From assembly GCF_017315985.1 (NCBI RefSeq), contig NZ_JAFLVR010000030.1, forward strand, positions 71,997-127,463: a DNA stretch of 55,467 bases, read 5' to 3'. The stretch comes from Candidatus Enterococcus murrayae. GTDB lineage: Bacteria; Bacillota; Bacilli; Lactobacillales; Enterococcaceae. Positions 1 to 8,000 of the stretch are shown one piece after another (position 1 is the stretch's first letter; every line of letters begins with the position of its first letter). The notes beneath the pieces were generated by a model. It did no database searches, was not told the origin of the DNA, and worked only from the letters and a program-made list of their open reading frames with translations. Position numbers and translations under genes: made by a program.

Positions 1-15
1 TTCAGGGATTCTTTT

Positions 16-747
16 CTATTCACTCTTCTCCGCCCTAACAATCAGCATCATCGGCCGGCGCATTTCATCTTTCATACCGGAAATGTGCATCATATTTTCC
101 GGGGGCATTGGTTCAACGATCCGTTTGAGCTGAAAGCCATTAGTTAATAAGTTGTCTAGATAAGTAGTCAGCGTTCGATGGTATTTCGTGACGTCGCTGC
201 CGAGAAAATGGGCAGTTCGTTTACCTTCGTAAAAATAATTATCGACAGGGAAGTGTGCGATTTTCCCAGCTTCGTCATAGAACCAGTCTTGTGAACCTTC
301 TGCAGTGAAAGTCGGATGCTCGACGGAAAAAATCAGCTGACCGCCAGCGACCAACCAGTTCGCAATATTTTTTGCCAGTTTCTCAAAATCGGCAATGTAA
401 TGGATCGCCAGAGAACTGATAACGAAATCAAAGCTATTCGGTTCAAAAGCTACGTCATCAATGCTGGCCTGTAGATAGGTGACATTGCTGAAAGTATTTT
501 TTTTACGAGCAACCGCCAACATTTTTTCTGAGAGATCTACACCGATGACAGAGGTTGCGCCATGCTCTGCTGCGTAAAGACAATGCCAGCCATAACCGCA
601 GCCTAAATCCAGCACGCATTTTCCTTCAAAATCAGGCAACACTTCTTTTAACGTCTGCCATTCACCAGCACCGTCCAGGCCTTGTTGACTACGAGTCATT
701 TGGCTATAGCTTTCAAAAAATTTCTCATTATCATAAATAGTATTCAT
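16..747 (-). CDS. class I SAM-dependent methyltransferase
   Basis: A 243-aa cytosolic methyltransferase of the class I Rossmann fold. Motif I (VLDLGCGYGWH, about residues 45-55) binds S-adenosylmethionine and is followed by an acidic strand end (VIGVDLS). A motif IV-like stretch (FDFVISSLAIHYI) lies near residue 105. It is of the Methyltransf_11/25 type seen in UbiE-like and small-molecule methyltransferases. The substrate cannot be read from the sequence. The start is preceded by a GGAGG-type site (caTGGAGGAATTAG). It is encoded alone on the minus strand, with no partner gene visible. The family call is firm; the specific role is unknown. Confidence 0.85.
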   Translation of the reverse strand: MNTIYDNEKFFESYSQMTRSQQGLDGAGEWQTLKEVLPDFEGKCVLDLGCGYGWHCLYAAEHGATSVIGVDLSEKMLAVARKKNTFSNVTYLQASIDDVAFEPNSFDFVISSLAIHYIADFEKLAKNIANWLVAGGQLIFSVEHPTFTAEGSQDWFYDEAGKIAHFPVDNYFYEGKRTAHFLGSDVTKYHRTLTTYLDNLLTNGFQLKRIVEPMPPENMMHISGMKDEMRRPMMLIVRAEKSE

Positions 748-833
748 TCTAATTCCTCCATGTAATTGTATTTTTTTAAACTACATGGAGTCGACCTCTT
801 TTGTGAGCGATCATTTTTAGTTCCTCGCTTTCG

Positions 834-1049
834 TTAGATTTCGTTCATCCAATACGTACGGTCAATTGGTTCGACAAAAATTTCGAATTCAATAGACTCT
901 TTTTCAATAATTTGAGTTACACCATGAACCAGTAAAAATTTATCTGGTTCCCTCAATTGCAGTGTATCTCCTACATGAGGGATCAAAGAAAGATCTATCG
1001 TCCGTTCTTCTTTCCGAGTCAGGATATTTCTTAAGTTAGCTTTATACAT
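834..1049 (-). CDS. small protein of unknown function, 71 aa
   Basis: A 71-aa soluble, charged protein beginning MYKANLRNIL. I chose this start because GGAGG lies 7 nt before the ATG; a longer in-frame extension of 24 residues is possible but has no such site. No family recognised. The many alternating hydrophobic and acidic residues suggest a small beta-rich fold. It lies downstream of the two candidate minus-strand RNAs at 1206-1440, but both of these end in their own terminators, so it is probably a separate transcript. Confidence 0.55.
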   Translation of the reverse strand: MYKANLRNILTRKEERTIDLSLIPHVGDTLQLREPDKFLLVHGVTQIIEKESIEFEIFVEPIDRTYWMNEI

Positions 1050-1205
1050 GCCCGTTCCTCCAATTACCCATTGTGTCAACGTACCTAGTTTAACATACAA
1101 AGGCTGTAGAAAGAGGGGCAATCTTGATGTGAAATGTCATGTATATGCCTCTATTAAACAAAACAGTCATACTGTCTAAATTTTAGTACTGCAGGAAGTG
1201 AGCAC

Positions 1206-1280
1206 AAAAAAGACCGGCCAAAAATTTGGCTGCGGTCCGCAAGTGAAAAAACAAATTCTATAAAGGATGGGTAATACCCG
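1206..1280 (-). ncRNA. candidate small RNA, about 75 nt
   Basis: The minus strand has a good sigma-A promoter: TTGCAA at 1315-1310, a 17-nt spacer and TATAGT at 1292-1287. About 7 nt later a short transcript would start. It runs through a small GGGTATTACCC hairpin followed by CATCC, and ends in an intrinsic terminator (GACCG and GCCAA stems closing on TTGGC and CGGTC, 1237-1212, then six T). No ORF of any size fits. The structure is clear; that it is a regulatory RNA is inference. Confidence 0.45.
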
Positions 1281-1326
1281 CTTTTTACTATAATAGGAAA
1301 AGGCTTTCTTTGCAAAAAATTTGCTC

Positions 1327-1440
1327 AAAAAAAAAGCCGTCGCAGGGCAACGACGGCCGGAGTCCTGGGAAGGAACTCGGATAAACAAATGAACTACTGT
1401 AACTTTAACGGATTGCCAAAAGAGATACAAGAAAAATGCT
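1327..1440 (-). ncRNA. candidate structured RNA ending in a strong terminator
   Basis: On the minus strand two adjacent stem-loops (CCGAGTTCC pairing with GGACTCCGG with one bulged base, 1380-1357; then GCCGTCG with CGACGGC, 1357-1336) are followed by nine T (1335-1327). No gene on this strand lies upstream, so the terminator probably ends a non-coding transcript. Its 5' end is not defined; 1440 is a guess, and a GCTATC/GATAGC hairpin near 1540-1560 may belong to it. It ends immediately upstream of the promoter of the RNA at 1206-1280. Confidence 0.4.
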
Positions 1441-1594
1441 CACAGGTAAAAATAATTTTAGCGGAAACTGAGTAACGTGATGGATTAAAATCTAAAAACA
1501 GCTATTTGCACACAAAAAATAAAAATCCAAAAAGTTGCTATCGTTTCACAGATAGCTTATTTTCCTTTATAATTTAATAAAGGAGGCGGTTACA

Positions 1595-2026
1595 ATGATT
1601 AGTAAATACAAGAATATTTTAGTAGCAGTTGATGGATCGGAGCATTCAGAACACGCTTTTGAGGAAGCCGTTGAAGCAGCCAAGCGCCATGATGCCAAAC
1701 TGAATGTTATTTCAATCATTAATGACAGCGAGCTCTCCACCAGTGCTTTTTCTTTCAGTAAAATTTATGCGGCAGAAAAAGAACAAGTTGAAAAAGAAAT
1801 GTTGAAAAAAATTCATGATGCGTCTCGAAAAGAACTAGAGAATATTGAACCTTTTGTTGATTTAGGCAATCCAAAGGAAAAAATCGTTGAATTTGCTAAA
1901 GAGAATGACATTGATATGATTTATCTAGGTGCTACGGGAAAAGGAGAAATCAGTTTAGCACGAATTGGTTCTACCGCAGCCTATGTTGTGAATCATGCGC
2001 CATGTAGTGTAACGGTGGTTCGGTAA
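1595..2026 (+). CDS. universal stress protein, UspA family
   Basis: A 143-aa UspA-domain protein. The N-terminal strand NILVAVDGSEHS and the C-terminal nucleotide-binding motif GATGKGEISLARIGSTAAYV (G-2x-G-9x-G-S/T type) mark it as an ATP-binding Usp. Such proteins form dimers in the cytosol and help survival in starvation, acid or oxidative stress. AAAGGAGG precedes the start. It is the first of five Usp genes in the first 16 kb and is followed after 76 nt by a second one in the same direction. Confidence 0.93.
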   Translation: MISKYKNILVAVDGSEHSEHAFEEAVEAAKRHDAKLNVISIINDSELSTSAFSFSKIYAAEKEQVEKEMLKKIHDASRKELENIEPFVDLGNPKEKIVEFAKENDIDMIYLGATGKGEISLARIGSTAAYVVNHAPCSVTVVR

Positions 2027-2102
2027 TTTTTTAGATGAGAGGTACAATAGGTGTGTTTCTTTAGAAGAATCCGCACATTGGTTTGAATGAGGAGGGGATA
2101 CA

Positions 2103-2531
2103 ATGATCAGCAGATATAAGAATATTATGGTAGCAGTGGATGGATCGGATCAATCGGAAGGGGCTTTTTTCGAAGCGATCGGCGCTGCCAGACGAAATGA
2201 AGCAAAGCTATATGTCGTTCAGGTAATTGATGATTCCAGTATTTTAATGAGCAGTGCGCAGCCGATGGATGATATCTTAGCAGAGGAAACTCAGCGAGCG
2301 AAGCAGTATTTAGCAAAGCTGGTTGAACGTGGTCGTTATCAAAATATGGAAACGATTCAATACATCGGCAATCCTAAGAAAGCCTTGACCGAAGAGCTGC
2401 CTAAGCAGTATGATATCGATTTGATTTATGTCGGCGCCACCGGTAAAGGGCGTTTCCAACGGTTGTTAGTCGGCTCCACGAGTGGATATATTGTTAATCA
2501 CGCCCCATGCAACGTGATGGTTGTAAGATAA
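2103..2531 (+). CDS. universal stress protein, UspA family
   Basis: A 142-aa UspA-domain protein with the N-terminal NIMVAVDGSDQS strand and the C-terminal ATP motif GATGKGRFQRLLVGSTSGYI. It resembles the neighbour at 1595 in the N-terminal strand and the C-terminal NHAPCNVMVVR tail, but the middle differs (a serine/methionine-rich loop, residues 45-60). A GAGGAGG site precedes the start. An intrinsic terminator follows directly, so the pair at 1595 and 2103 may be one short unit. Confidence 0.93.
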   Translation: MISRYKNIMVAVDGSDQSEGAFFEAIGAARRNEAKLYVVQVIDDSSILMSSAQPMDDILAEETQRAKQYLAKLVERGRYQNMETIQYIGNPKKALTEELPKQYDIDLIYVGATGKGRFQRLLVGSTSGYIVNHAPCNVMVVR

Positions 2532-2534
2532 ATA

Positions 2535-2572
2535 AAGGTTTTGACGAGTTTCTATTCGTCAAAACCTTTTTT
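2535..2572 (+). terminator. intrinsic terminator after usp
   Basis: A stem AGGTTTTGACGA with TCGTCAAAACCT, loop of 8 nt, then six T. It starts 3 nt after the usp stop codon. Confidence 0.9.
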
Positions 2573-2609
2573 GAATTGGCCTTGCCGCTCCTTTAGCTGA
2601 ATAAAAGAC

Positions 2610-2648
2610 AAAAAAGGCACCTACCGTGGATTCACAGCAGGTGCTTTT
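2610..2648 (-). terminator. intrinsic terminator, minus strand
   Basis: On the minus strand AAAGCACCT pairs with AGGTGCC around an imperfect inner arm, then six T. It would end the transcript of the 49-aa gene at 2845-2994 after the repeat-rich 3' region. Confidence 0.75.
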
Positions 2649-2682
2649 AACGCAATTTCGCGTCTTTCATTGAGGAGTCACT

Positions 2683-2860
2683 CCTAATTCGTTTTAAGGA
2701 AATCATTTTTTGAGAAAAATGAGTCTAATTCTCACCACGTATGTCATTCCGCTAATCAATCTAAAGCTTGAAGCGGAACTGAGATCCTAATTCGTTTTAA
2801 GGAAATCATTTAGTCGATTTAAAGATCGAAGTGGAATTGAGATCCTATTTCGTTTTTTGC
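2683..2860 (-). repeat. decaying tandem repeats in a 3' UTR
   Basis: A 26-nt sequence (CCTAATTCGTTTTAAGG followed by AAATCATTT on the plus strand) occurs at 2683-2708 and 2786-2811. A longer unit of about 35 nt, starting AAGCTTGAAGCGGAAC at 2764, is repeated at 2822 (AAGATCGAAGTGGAAT), 58 nt apart. The second copy includes the stop codon of the 49-aa gene. It looks like repeated slippage duplication of the gene's 3' end. Confidence 0.75.
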
Positions 2861-2994
2861 AATTCTTGTACCGCTTTTTCAATCGTTACGCCAGTTGCTA
2901 CATGATTTTGATCATTTTTGTCGAAAACGATAAAAAGATTCAAGTCAGTGTTCAATGTGACACGGTATTGCATGTTTGTGTTATCGAATGTCAT
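2845..2994 (-). CDS. small protein of unknown function, 49 aa
   Basis: A 49-aa protein, MTFDNTNMQYRVTLNTDLNL at its start, then a strand-rich segment (FIVFDKNDQNHVATGVT) and a helical end (IEKAVQELQKTK). AAAGGAG lies 7 nt before this ATG; another ATG 6 nt upstream is too close to the site. I do not recognise the family. The composition and length suggest a small beta-beta-alpha protein. Its 3' end is repeated in the downstream UTR. Codon use looks normal for the region. Confidence 0.6.
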   Translation of the reverse strand: MTFDNTNMQYRVTLNTDLNLFIVFDKNDQNHVATGVTIEKAVQELQKTK

Positions 2995-3267
2995 AATCAT
3001 TCTCCTTTCTTATTGTGACGAAAGGCAACTATTACGTTGATAACGAAATTCCAGTTATTAATATATCATAGAACGGCATTATTTACTAACAAAAAGTTTG
3101 TAAACGCTCTATAAAGGATTGAATTTATCAAATCCTTAAGACTTGCTCCATTAGAGAAGATAAAACGTTAAAATACTTTAAAATTCCGGTGCCCCGAGGG
3201 TTTTTCTTTGGTCCATTTCCTAATAGACCGTATAATTTCCGATGGACTATTAATGTTAGGTGATGAG

Positions 3268-3990
3268 ATGAAGAAAAAAAGGATAACGATACTGCTGATT
3301 TTTATAGCATTAATCAGCGGCGGGATTTATTTTGCGAAAGAAAAAAATGAGATCACGGAATTATTGGAGCCCTCTCAGCAAAAAAATAAACTGGTTTTGG
3401 ACGTTCCAGTAGAAAGTCAATTTGATGGAGATGCGTTGGAAAATGGGTGTGAAGTTACTGCGCTATCGATGCTATTGCAGTATTATGGTTATGATACCAA
3501 TAAAAATGAGTTAGCTGATAAGTTAGATTATCAGCCTTTGTTTACAGAATCTGGAAATCATGGAAATCCCCATTTAGGTTTTGTAGGAGACATTACTGGT
3601 GGAGATGAGGCGATGGGTGTTGCTGTTGAGCCAATCGCAAAATTAGCGAAGGAATATGTCGGAGATGACTATCGCGTCATAGCAGGTGAGAAAGCTTCAT
3701 TCAATAAAATTATAAATGTGGTCGCTAGCGGCAAGCCTGTTTGGATCGTTGCAACGGTGGATTTTCAGGTCCCGAAGGATGATGATTGGCTGCTTTGGGA
3801 AACGGATCAAGGCAGTATGTATGTGACACCGTTGATTCATTCTGCTGTGATCACGGGTTTTGATCGTGAGAAGAACATCGTGTATGTAAACGATCCATAT
3901 GGGTATCAAAATCGAGAAGTCGATTGGTCGGACATGAAAAAAATCTACCAGGAATCTGATCAGCAATCCTTGTATTTAGAAAAGAATTAA
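3268..3990 (+). CDS. membrane-anchored C39-like cysteine peptidase
   Basis: A 240-aa protein with a positively charged N-terminus and one hydrophobic segment (residues 5-23), so it is exported or membrane-anchored. The mature part is a papain-like peptidase of the C39_2 type: catalytic Cys61 in ENGCEVTALSMLL, a His in PLIHSAVITGFD near residue 191 and an Asp/Asn in VNDPYG. Proteins of this type in Firmicutes cleave peptides at the cell surface; the substrate is unknown. I start at the ATG after TAGGTGATGAG rather than at an upstream in-frame ATG without a ribosome site. It is a single-gene unit with its own terminator. Confidence 0.8.
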   Translation: MKKKRITILLIFIALISGGIYFAKEKNEITELLEPSQQKNKLVLDVPVESQFDGDALENGCEVTALSMLLQYYGYDTNKNELADKLDYQPLFTESGNHGNPHLGFVGDITGGDEAMGVAVEPIAKLAKEYVGDDYRVIAGEKASFNKIINVVASGKPVWIVATVDFQVPKDDDWLLWETDQGSMYVTPLIHSAVITGFDREKNIVYVNDPYGYQNREVDWSDMKKIYQESDQQSLYLEKN

Positions 3991-4000
3991 ACAGCACCGG

Positions 4001-4028
4001 CACCTCGAAATTTTTCGAGGTGTTTTTT
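4001..4028 (+). terminator. intrinsic terminator after C39 peptidase gene
   Basis: CACCTCGAAA pairs with TTTCGAGGTG, then six T. Confidence 0.9.
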
Positions 4029-4095
4029 GGTACTTATAAAAAATCAAAACCCAATATAGACACTGATAGAATAAGCTTTTGAATTCAAAAAGGGC

Positions 4096-4123
4096 TTACA
4101 ATTTTATCTTGGCTTGCTATACT
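4096..4123 (+). promoter_or_regulatory. sigma-A promoter of usp (4146)
   Basis: TTACAA at 4096-4101 and TATACT at 4118-4123, 16-nt spacer, 22 nt before the usp start codon. Confidence 0.65.
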
Positions 4124-4145
4124 GGAAGAAAAGGAGGAGGGGCCA

Positions 4146-4574
4146 ATGAATGAACGCTATTACAATATTTTAGCCGCAGTAGATGGATCACCGCAGGCTC
4201 ATCAGGCATTGATGGAGGCAGTTGAAACCGCGCGTAGAAATAACGCTCGTCTGTACATTGCCCAAGTTGTCAACAGTGCTGGAATGTTAATGAACCGTGC
4301 AACGCCTGTTTCTCAGCTGATCGAAGAAGAAAACCGTGCGGCAATCAAATTATTAGAGGAAGAGGTTGCCGGAATTGATTATTATAATAAGCAGATGATA
4401 ACCTGTGTTGGAAGTCCTAAAAAGGCCCTTTGTTTTGATTTGCCGGAAACCTATAAAATTGATTTGATCTACATAGGAGCAACTGGAAAAAGCGCGATCG
4501 AACGCAGACTGGTGGGATCGACCACTGATTATGTCGTCAACAATGCACCGTGTAGTGTAATGGTCGTCAAATAG
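4146..4574 (+). CDS. universal stress protein, UspA family
   Basis: A 142-aa UspA-domain protein: N-terminal NILAAVDGSPQA and C-terminal GATGKSAIERRLVGSTTDYV, with the ATP-binding G-x-x-G and G-S-T elements kept. The middle (GMLMNRATPVSQLIEE) aligns with the gene at 2103, so these two look like closer paralogues. GGAGGAGG precedes the start and a sigma-A promoter lies just upstream. Monocistronic. Confidence 0.93.
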   Translation: MNERYYNILAAVDGSPQAHQALMEAVETARRNNARLYIAQVVNSAGMLMNRATPVSQLIEEENRAAIKLLEEEVAGIDYYNKQMITCVGSPKKALCFDLPETYKIDLIYIGATGKSAIERRLVGSTTDYVVNNAPCSVMVVK

Positions 4575-4601
4575 ATGCCAGCAAAAAGTTTCTTTTCTTC
4601 C

Positions 4602-4632
4602 TTGACCTTCACGTTACGTCAAGGTGTAAGAT
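4602..4632 (+). promoter_or_regulatory. MerR-type promoter/operator with 19-bp spacer
   Basis: TTGACC at 4602-4607 and TAAGAT at 4627-4632 are 19 bp apart, the over-long spacing typical of promoters activated by MerR proteins. The spacer region carries the dyad CTTGAC-cttcacgttac-GTCAAG (4601-4623). It lies 66 nt upstream of the merR gene, suggesting autoregulation. Confidence 0.8.
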
Positions 4633-4697
4633 ATTTTTTGTCGAGAGAGAAATCAGTAGATGAAATAACCCTATAAAAGAAAGATAGAAGGAATCAG

Positions 4698-5456
4698 ATG
4701 AACTATACAATTAAACAAATGGCCGAGCTATCCGGTGTGAGTACCCGCACCTTGCGCTTTTATGATGAGCGTGACCTATTAAAGCCGGCGTTTTTAAGCG
4801 AGGCCGGTTATCGTATGTATACTGAAAAAGAAGTTGATCGCCTGCAGCAAATTTTATTATATCGCTCTCTAGGGGTTCCGTTGAAAACCATCAGAGGATT
4901 AATTAACCGTCCCGCTGAAAAAATTCAGCAAACGTTGCTGGAGCAAAGAGTTGAAGTGGTGAAAAAAAGAAATGAATTGGATCAGCTGCTGGAAGTTCTC
5001 GACAAGACATTACTTTATTACAAAGGAGAGATTGAAATGACAGCTGAAGAAAAATTTGACGCTTTCAAAAAGAAAGCTGTATTGGAAAATGAAGAAAAAT
5101 ATGGACAAGAGATCCGTGAGAAGTATGGGGAAGAGGCAGTGGAAGCCTCTAATCAAAAATGGCTGGGAATGACTGAGCTTGATTATCAAAAAATGGAAGA
5201 AACTGAAGCGACTTTATTTAGCAAGTTGACTCAATATCTAGCAGAAGGAAAACTACCCAGCCCATTAGCGGAAGAGATAGTTGATTTGCACAAAACCTGG
5301 TTGCAATTCAGCTGGAAAAAATACACTAAGGAGATCCACAGAGGTCTGACTGAGATGTATTTAGGAGATGAGCGCTTTACCCGCTACTACGATGAAAAAT
5401 GCGGCGTCGGAGCCACGGAAGCTTTGTGTCAGATCATTCAGTATTATACAAGCTAA
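4698..5456 (+). CDS. MerR-family regulator with TipAS ligand-binding domain
   Basis: A 252-aa regulator. Residues 1-70 are the MerR winged helix-turn-helix (MAELSGVSTRTLRFYDERDL), residues 75-110 a coiled-coil dimerisation helix, and about 115-250 a TipAS domain (acidic helices; WLGMTELDYQKM, FSWKKYTKE, YFTRYYDEK-like end). TipAS domains bind thiopeptide-like drugs, and the Mta/SkgA relatives respond to hydrophobic drugs. The upstream 19-bp-spaced promoter fits autoactivation. A strong ribosome site and ATG inside the gene would yield the TipAS domain alone. No transporter gene adjoins, so the target genes other than itself are not apparent. Confidence 0.92.
   Translation: MNYTIKQMAELSGVSTRTLRFYDERDLLKPAFLSEAGYRMYTEKEVDRLQQILLYRSLGVPLKTIRGLINRPAEKIQQTLLEQRVEVVKKRNELDQLLEVLDKTLLYYKGEIEMTAEEKFDAFKKKAVLENEEKYGQEIREKYGEEAVEASNQKWLGMTELDYQKMEETEATLFSKLTQYLAEGKLPSPLAEEIVDLHKTWLQFSWKKYTKEIHRGLTEMYLGDERFTRYYDEKCGVGATEALCQIIQYYTS
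5022..5039 (+). promoter_or_regulatory. internal ribosome site and start for TipAS-only product
   Basis: AAAGGAG at 5022-5028 lies 8 nt before an in-frame ATG at 5037-5039 (codon 114), exactly at the border between the coiled coil and the TipAS domain. In Streptomyces tipA the drug-binding domain is also made separately from an internal start. The predicted short form has 139 residues and ends at 5456. Confidence 0.6.
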
Positions 5457-5608
5457 AAAGGATTTAGTGGCTTAGCGCTTCCCGCCCGCGCGCGTCTATA
5501 ACGGCACCCCACAGTCTGATGCCCTATCTCCAGGCTTTTCATCAACGTGTAGGCATGGTTTCTATAATGACCCTTTTTATAGGTTTTTCTTTTGTTTTCT
5601 CGATTCAT
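5453..5608 (-). CDS. small basic ORF, 51 aa, unknown
   Basis: A 51-aa ORF very rich in Arg, Lys, His and Tyr, starting MNRENKRKTYKKGHYRNHAY. CAGGAGG sits 8 nt before the ATG. Its stop codon overlaps the stop of the merR gene on the other strand. The second half (RYRRARAGSAKPLNPF) is GC-rich and unlike the surrounding DNA, so the true gene may be a truncated fragment. No family recognised. Confidence 0.3.
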   Translation of the reverse strand: MNRENKRKTYKKGHYRNHAYTLMKSLEIGHQTVGCRYRRARAGSAKPLNPF

Positions 5609-5841
5609 ATTGGAAGCCTCCTGAAAGTCGTGTTTTCATGATTTTAGGGAGGTTTGGATTGATTTTATACAAATCTCTCGGTCAGCACACAACCCTGAAC
5701 AAGCTGTAATACTTTGTGCAGACTATCTCCTTCGTTCTTATTGGTAAGGCCGACTATATGGCTCAATTTGACACTTTGTTGGAAAAAAAAGCAAAGTGTC
5801 CTACTTTGCTGCAAACTGTTCCACTATATCTTGATCTTGGT
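5609..5841 (-). other. intergenic region with a broken reading frame
   Basis: On the minus strand an open frame from about 5800 to a stop at 5667 reads like protein (GDSLHKVLQLVQGCVLTERF near the end) but has no start codon with a ribosome site. It may be a gene remnant at the left edge of the accessory block. An ACACTTTG/CAAAGTGT dyad lies at about 5770-5800. I see no other gene. Confidence 0.25.
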
Positions 5842-6675
5842 TTATGAAAATTTTTGGGTATGACAAGTAAATGTAACTTCACAGTAATTGTCGGAGCATT
5901 TATCTAAATTCACCGACTCGGTAAAATTGCCATCCCAATAAATAGCATTATCTGTAAACCAATTGCCAATAACCTGTGACATTAAAATTCTAATACGTGT
6001 TACGCCTGTACCATTCAAAGGATGTAAGCCGAAATATTCAAAACTAGCCCATTGTCCGCTTGCAAACCGCCACTCAACCGAGTTGATAGTATTCGTTTTG
6101 TTTTGGATTAAGTAATGTTGGCTAAATTCTCCCGGCGATAAATTCTTACATGCGGCTGTGTAAATTGTTGATGTACAACGCTCAATGCCCTCTAACAGAC
6201 TTTTCCCCCATAGCAGGTTATCAAGGTTATGGTAGCGTCTTAGCTCACCAGATATAGTAAATGCTGGACGAACCAACAACTTTGCTTCGCCAATCATACC
6301 ATCTGCTGAAACAGTAAAACGCTCTAAGGATGGGACTTCTACTATCTCGATACTGTCACCATAATTACGGAAACGTGCTGGAGTAATGCCATAGCTATCC
6401 TTGAAAGCGCGAATATAAGACTGTTCATACTGAAATCCACAATCTAATGCTACAGAAAGTATTTTATCACCTGCCAATAACTGTGGCAGGCTGGTAGCTA
6501 ACCTTCGGGCCCGGATATAAGCCATAGGCGTCATTCCTGTAAAACGGTCAAATAAGCGTATCAACTGAAAAATGCTTAGATTGGCAGTCAAAGATAACTG
6601 TTCGAGTGAAATTGAATTGTTTAAGTTTTTTTCAATATATTCAAAAGTATTATTGATTTGGGTAACAATAGACAC
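5842..6675 (-). CDS. AraC-family regulator with GyrI-like effector domain
   Basis: A 277-aa regulator. Residues about 10-105 hold the two helix-turn-helix motifs of AraC/XylS (SISLEQLSLTANLSIFQLIRLF and ILSVALDCGFQYEQSYIRAFK, then ITPARFRN). The C-terminal half resembles the GyrI-like or SOUL/Rob-type effector-binding domain. I start at a GTG with GGAG 7 nt upstream; a TTG five codons earlier has no ribosome site. It is divergent from the 360-aa gene at 6779 with an AT-rich shared promoter region, so it probably controls the block that follows. GyrI-like domains bind or hydrolyse small molecules and drugs. Confidence 0.85.
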   Translation of the reverse strand: MSIVTQINNTFEYIEKNLNNSISLEQLSLTANLSIFQLIRLFDRFTGMTPMAYIRARRLATSLPQLLAGDKILSVALDCGFQYEQSYIRAFKDSYGITPARFRNYGDSIEIVEVPSLERFTVSADGMIGEAKLLVRPAFTISGELRRYHNLDNLLWGKSLLEGIERCTSTIYTAACKNLSPGEFSQHYLIQNKTNTINSVEWRFASGQWASFEYFGLHPLNGTGVTRIRILMSQVIGNWFTDNAIYWDGNFTESVNLDKCSDNYCEVTFTCHTQKFS

Positions 6676-6778
6676 AGGAAATCTCCGCAATTTGGGTTCA
6701 TTTTTTTGTTTTGTATCATGTTAGTATTATATCATATTAAGATATCAATGGTTACGTAATATTGGAAAGGGGGAAATC

Positions 6779-7861
6779 ATGAAAAGGTATCCAAGGAGTA
6801 AACTAATTTCTTTTAATGGTTCTGTAGACCGCACGCAAGAGCCTTTGGTTCCCCATAGAAACGCTTTTCCATCTGCAATGATGTCTTTGGGCGTACTAAT
6901 GGGTCTCAAACACGATACTACCTTGATTGAAGCTCATGGAAGAACTTGGCGAATGGATCATGACCATAACTTGCATATGGGTATTTCTGGCGAAGCATTT
7001 CGTTTTATGTTTGACACGGTAGAATACTCTAAGATTTCTATGATAGACGGGGCGGCAACGATACGGGATTGTTTTTCAGCCATAGGCTTAACTTGCGATT
7101 TATATTCTGCCAAAGTGGTTTATGGTATTGATGGAGTATGTACATCTAAGGAAGAATTAAAGAACCTTGTTTTGAAGAATCTATGTGAAGGTTTCCCAGT
7201 GTTGCTTTTAGGACAAAAGAAAATAGAACGGGTAATTTTGGCTATCGGTTTTGAGAATTATGGTGATACTCTAATTGCTTGGACGTTTTCATCTGGCAAT
7301 GATATTCCGAATAAAACATTTTCACCCCAAGATTGCCTGTATATTTCAAAATGGTATCAAGACATTAGTGCAGTTGCGATTGTTAAGTCGAAAGCTAAAC
7401 GTCCAAAAGCGGAAGTTCTAGTTGACATTTGTCGCCGGGGGCTTATACGTAACGAAAGAATTTTAAGAGAGCACCGTAGCGAATCTTACGGTTTGGATAT
7501 GGATTATTATGATAACTGGATTAAGGGTCTGAGGGATGAGAGTTTTTGGACAGGAAATATTAAAGGATTTCCTTACATATATCCTGAAATCTTTGATTTA
7601 GCTGAACGCCGTGTCTATGGTGCCGAATTTCTGAAAAAGGTTGGAGATATGCTTTGCACTGAGAAACTTTTACTGGCGGTAGATGCTGGTAATGAAATCC
7701 ATAATTTGATGTGGGATGTCCACTCAATCGTTAATGAAACTGAAATAGGAAACACCGCCTTATATGATTGGGAGGTACGGAAAAAAATAGTTAAAGATAT
7801 TGAAAAATGTCGAACATTAGACGGGATAATGGCCGATTGTATCGCCTATGCGCTTCAATGA
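6779..7861 (+). CDS. uncharacterised 360-aa protein, possibly BtrH/C39-like fold
   Basis: A 360-aa soluble protein without signal peptide. The stretch NAFPSAMMSLGVLMG and the later HMGISGEAFRFMFD recall, only weakly, the N-terminal domain of BtrH-type papain-fold proteins (acyl transfer or peptidase-like). The expected Cys is not obvious at the right place, so activity is doubtful. The C-terminal 140 residues are helical (WIKGLRDESFW, LLLAVDAGNEIHNLMWDV). GGAAAGGGGG precedes the start. It is divergent from araC and is the first gene of a run of five that includes three GyrI-like proteins. I cannot assign a function. Confidence 0.75.
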   Translation: MKRYPRSKLISFNGSVDRTQEPLVPHRNAFPSAMMSLGVLMGLKHDTTLIEAHGRTWRMDHDHNLHMGISGEAFRFMFDTVEYSKISMIDGAATIRDCFSAIGLTCDLYSAKVVYGIDGVCTSKEELKNLVLKNLCEGFPVLLLGQKKIERVILAIGFENYGDTLIAWTFSSGNDIPNKTFSPQDCLYISKWYQDISAVAIVKSKAKRPKAEVLVDICRRGLIRNERILREHRSESYGLDMDYYDNWIKGLRDESFWTGNIKGFPYIYPEIFDLAERRVYGAEFLKKVGDMLCTEKLLLAVDAGNEIHNLMWDVHSIVNETEIGNTALYDWEVRKKIVKDIEKCRTLDGIMADCIAYALQ

Positions 7862-8000
7862 TAATGTTCAACTTTCTATGAGTTCAATCTTTTAAAAGGC
7901 TACAGAGAGTGTACAAATGATTATTGAAAAAAACACGATCTTCAACATTTACTGATCTACTCACACATACTGATTATTTCAAAATTAGAGAGGTATTATA

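Noticed and set aside
1176-1430. 84-codon open frame on the minus strand
   Set aside because: It runs through both terminator hairpins and has no ribosome site; the region is better explained by small RNAs.
1327-1440. Resemblance of the minus-strand RNA (GGCAATCCGTTA plus hairpins and T-tract) to the nexus and 3' end of Cas9 tracrRNA
   Set aside because: There is no anti-repeat, no CRISPR repeat and no cas gene in the window; the shared bases are too few.
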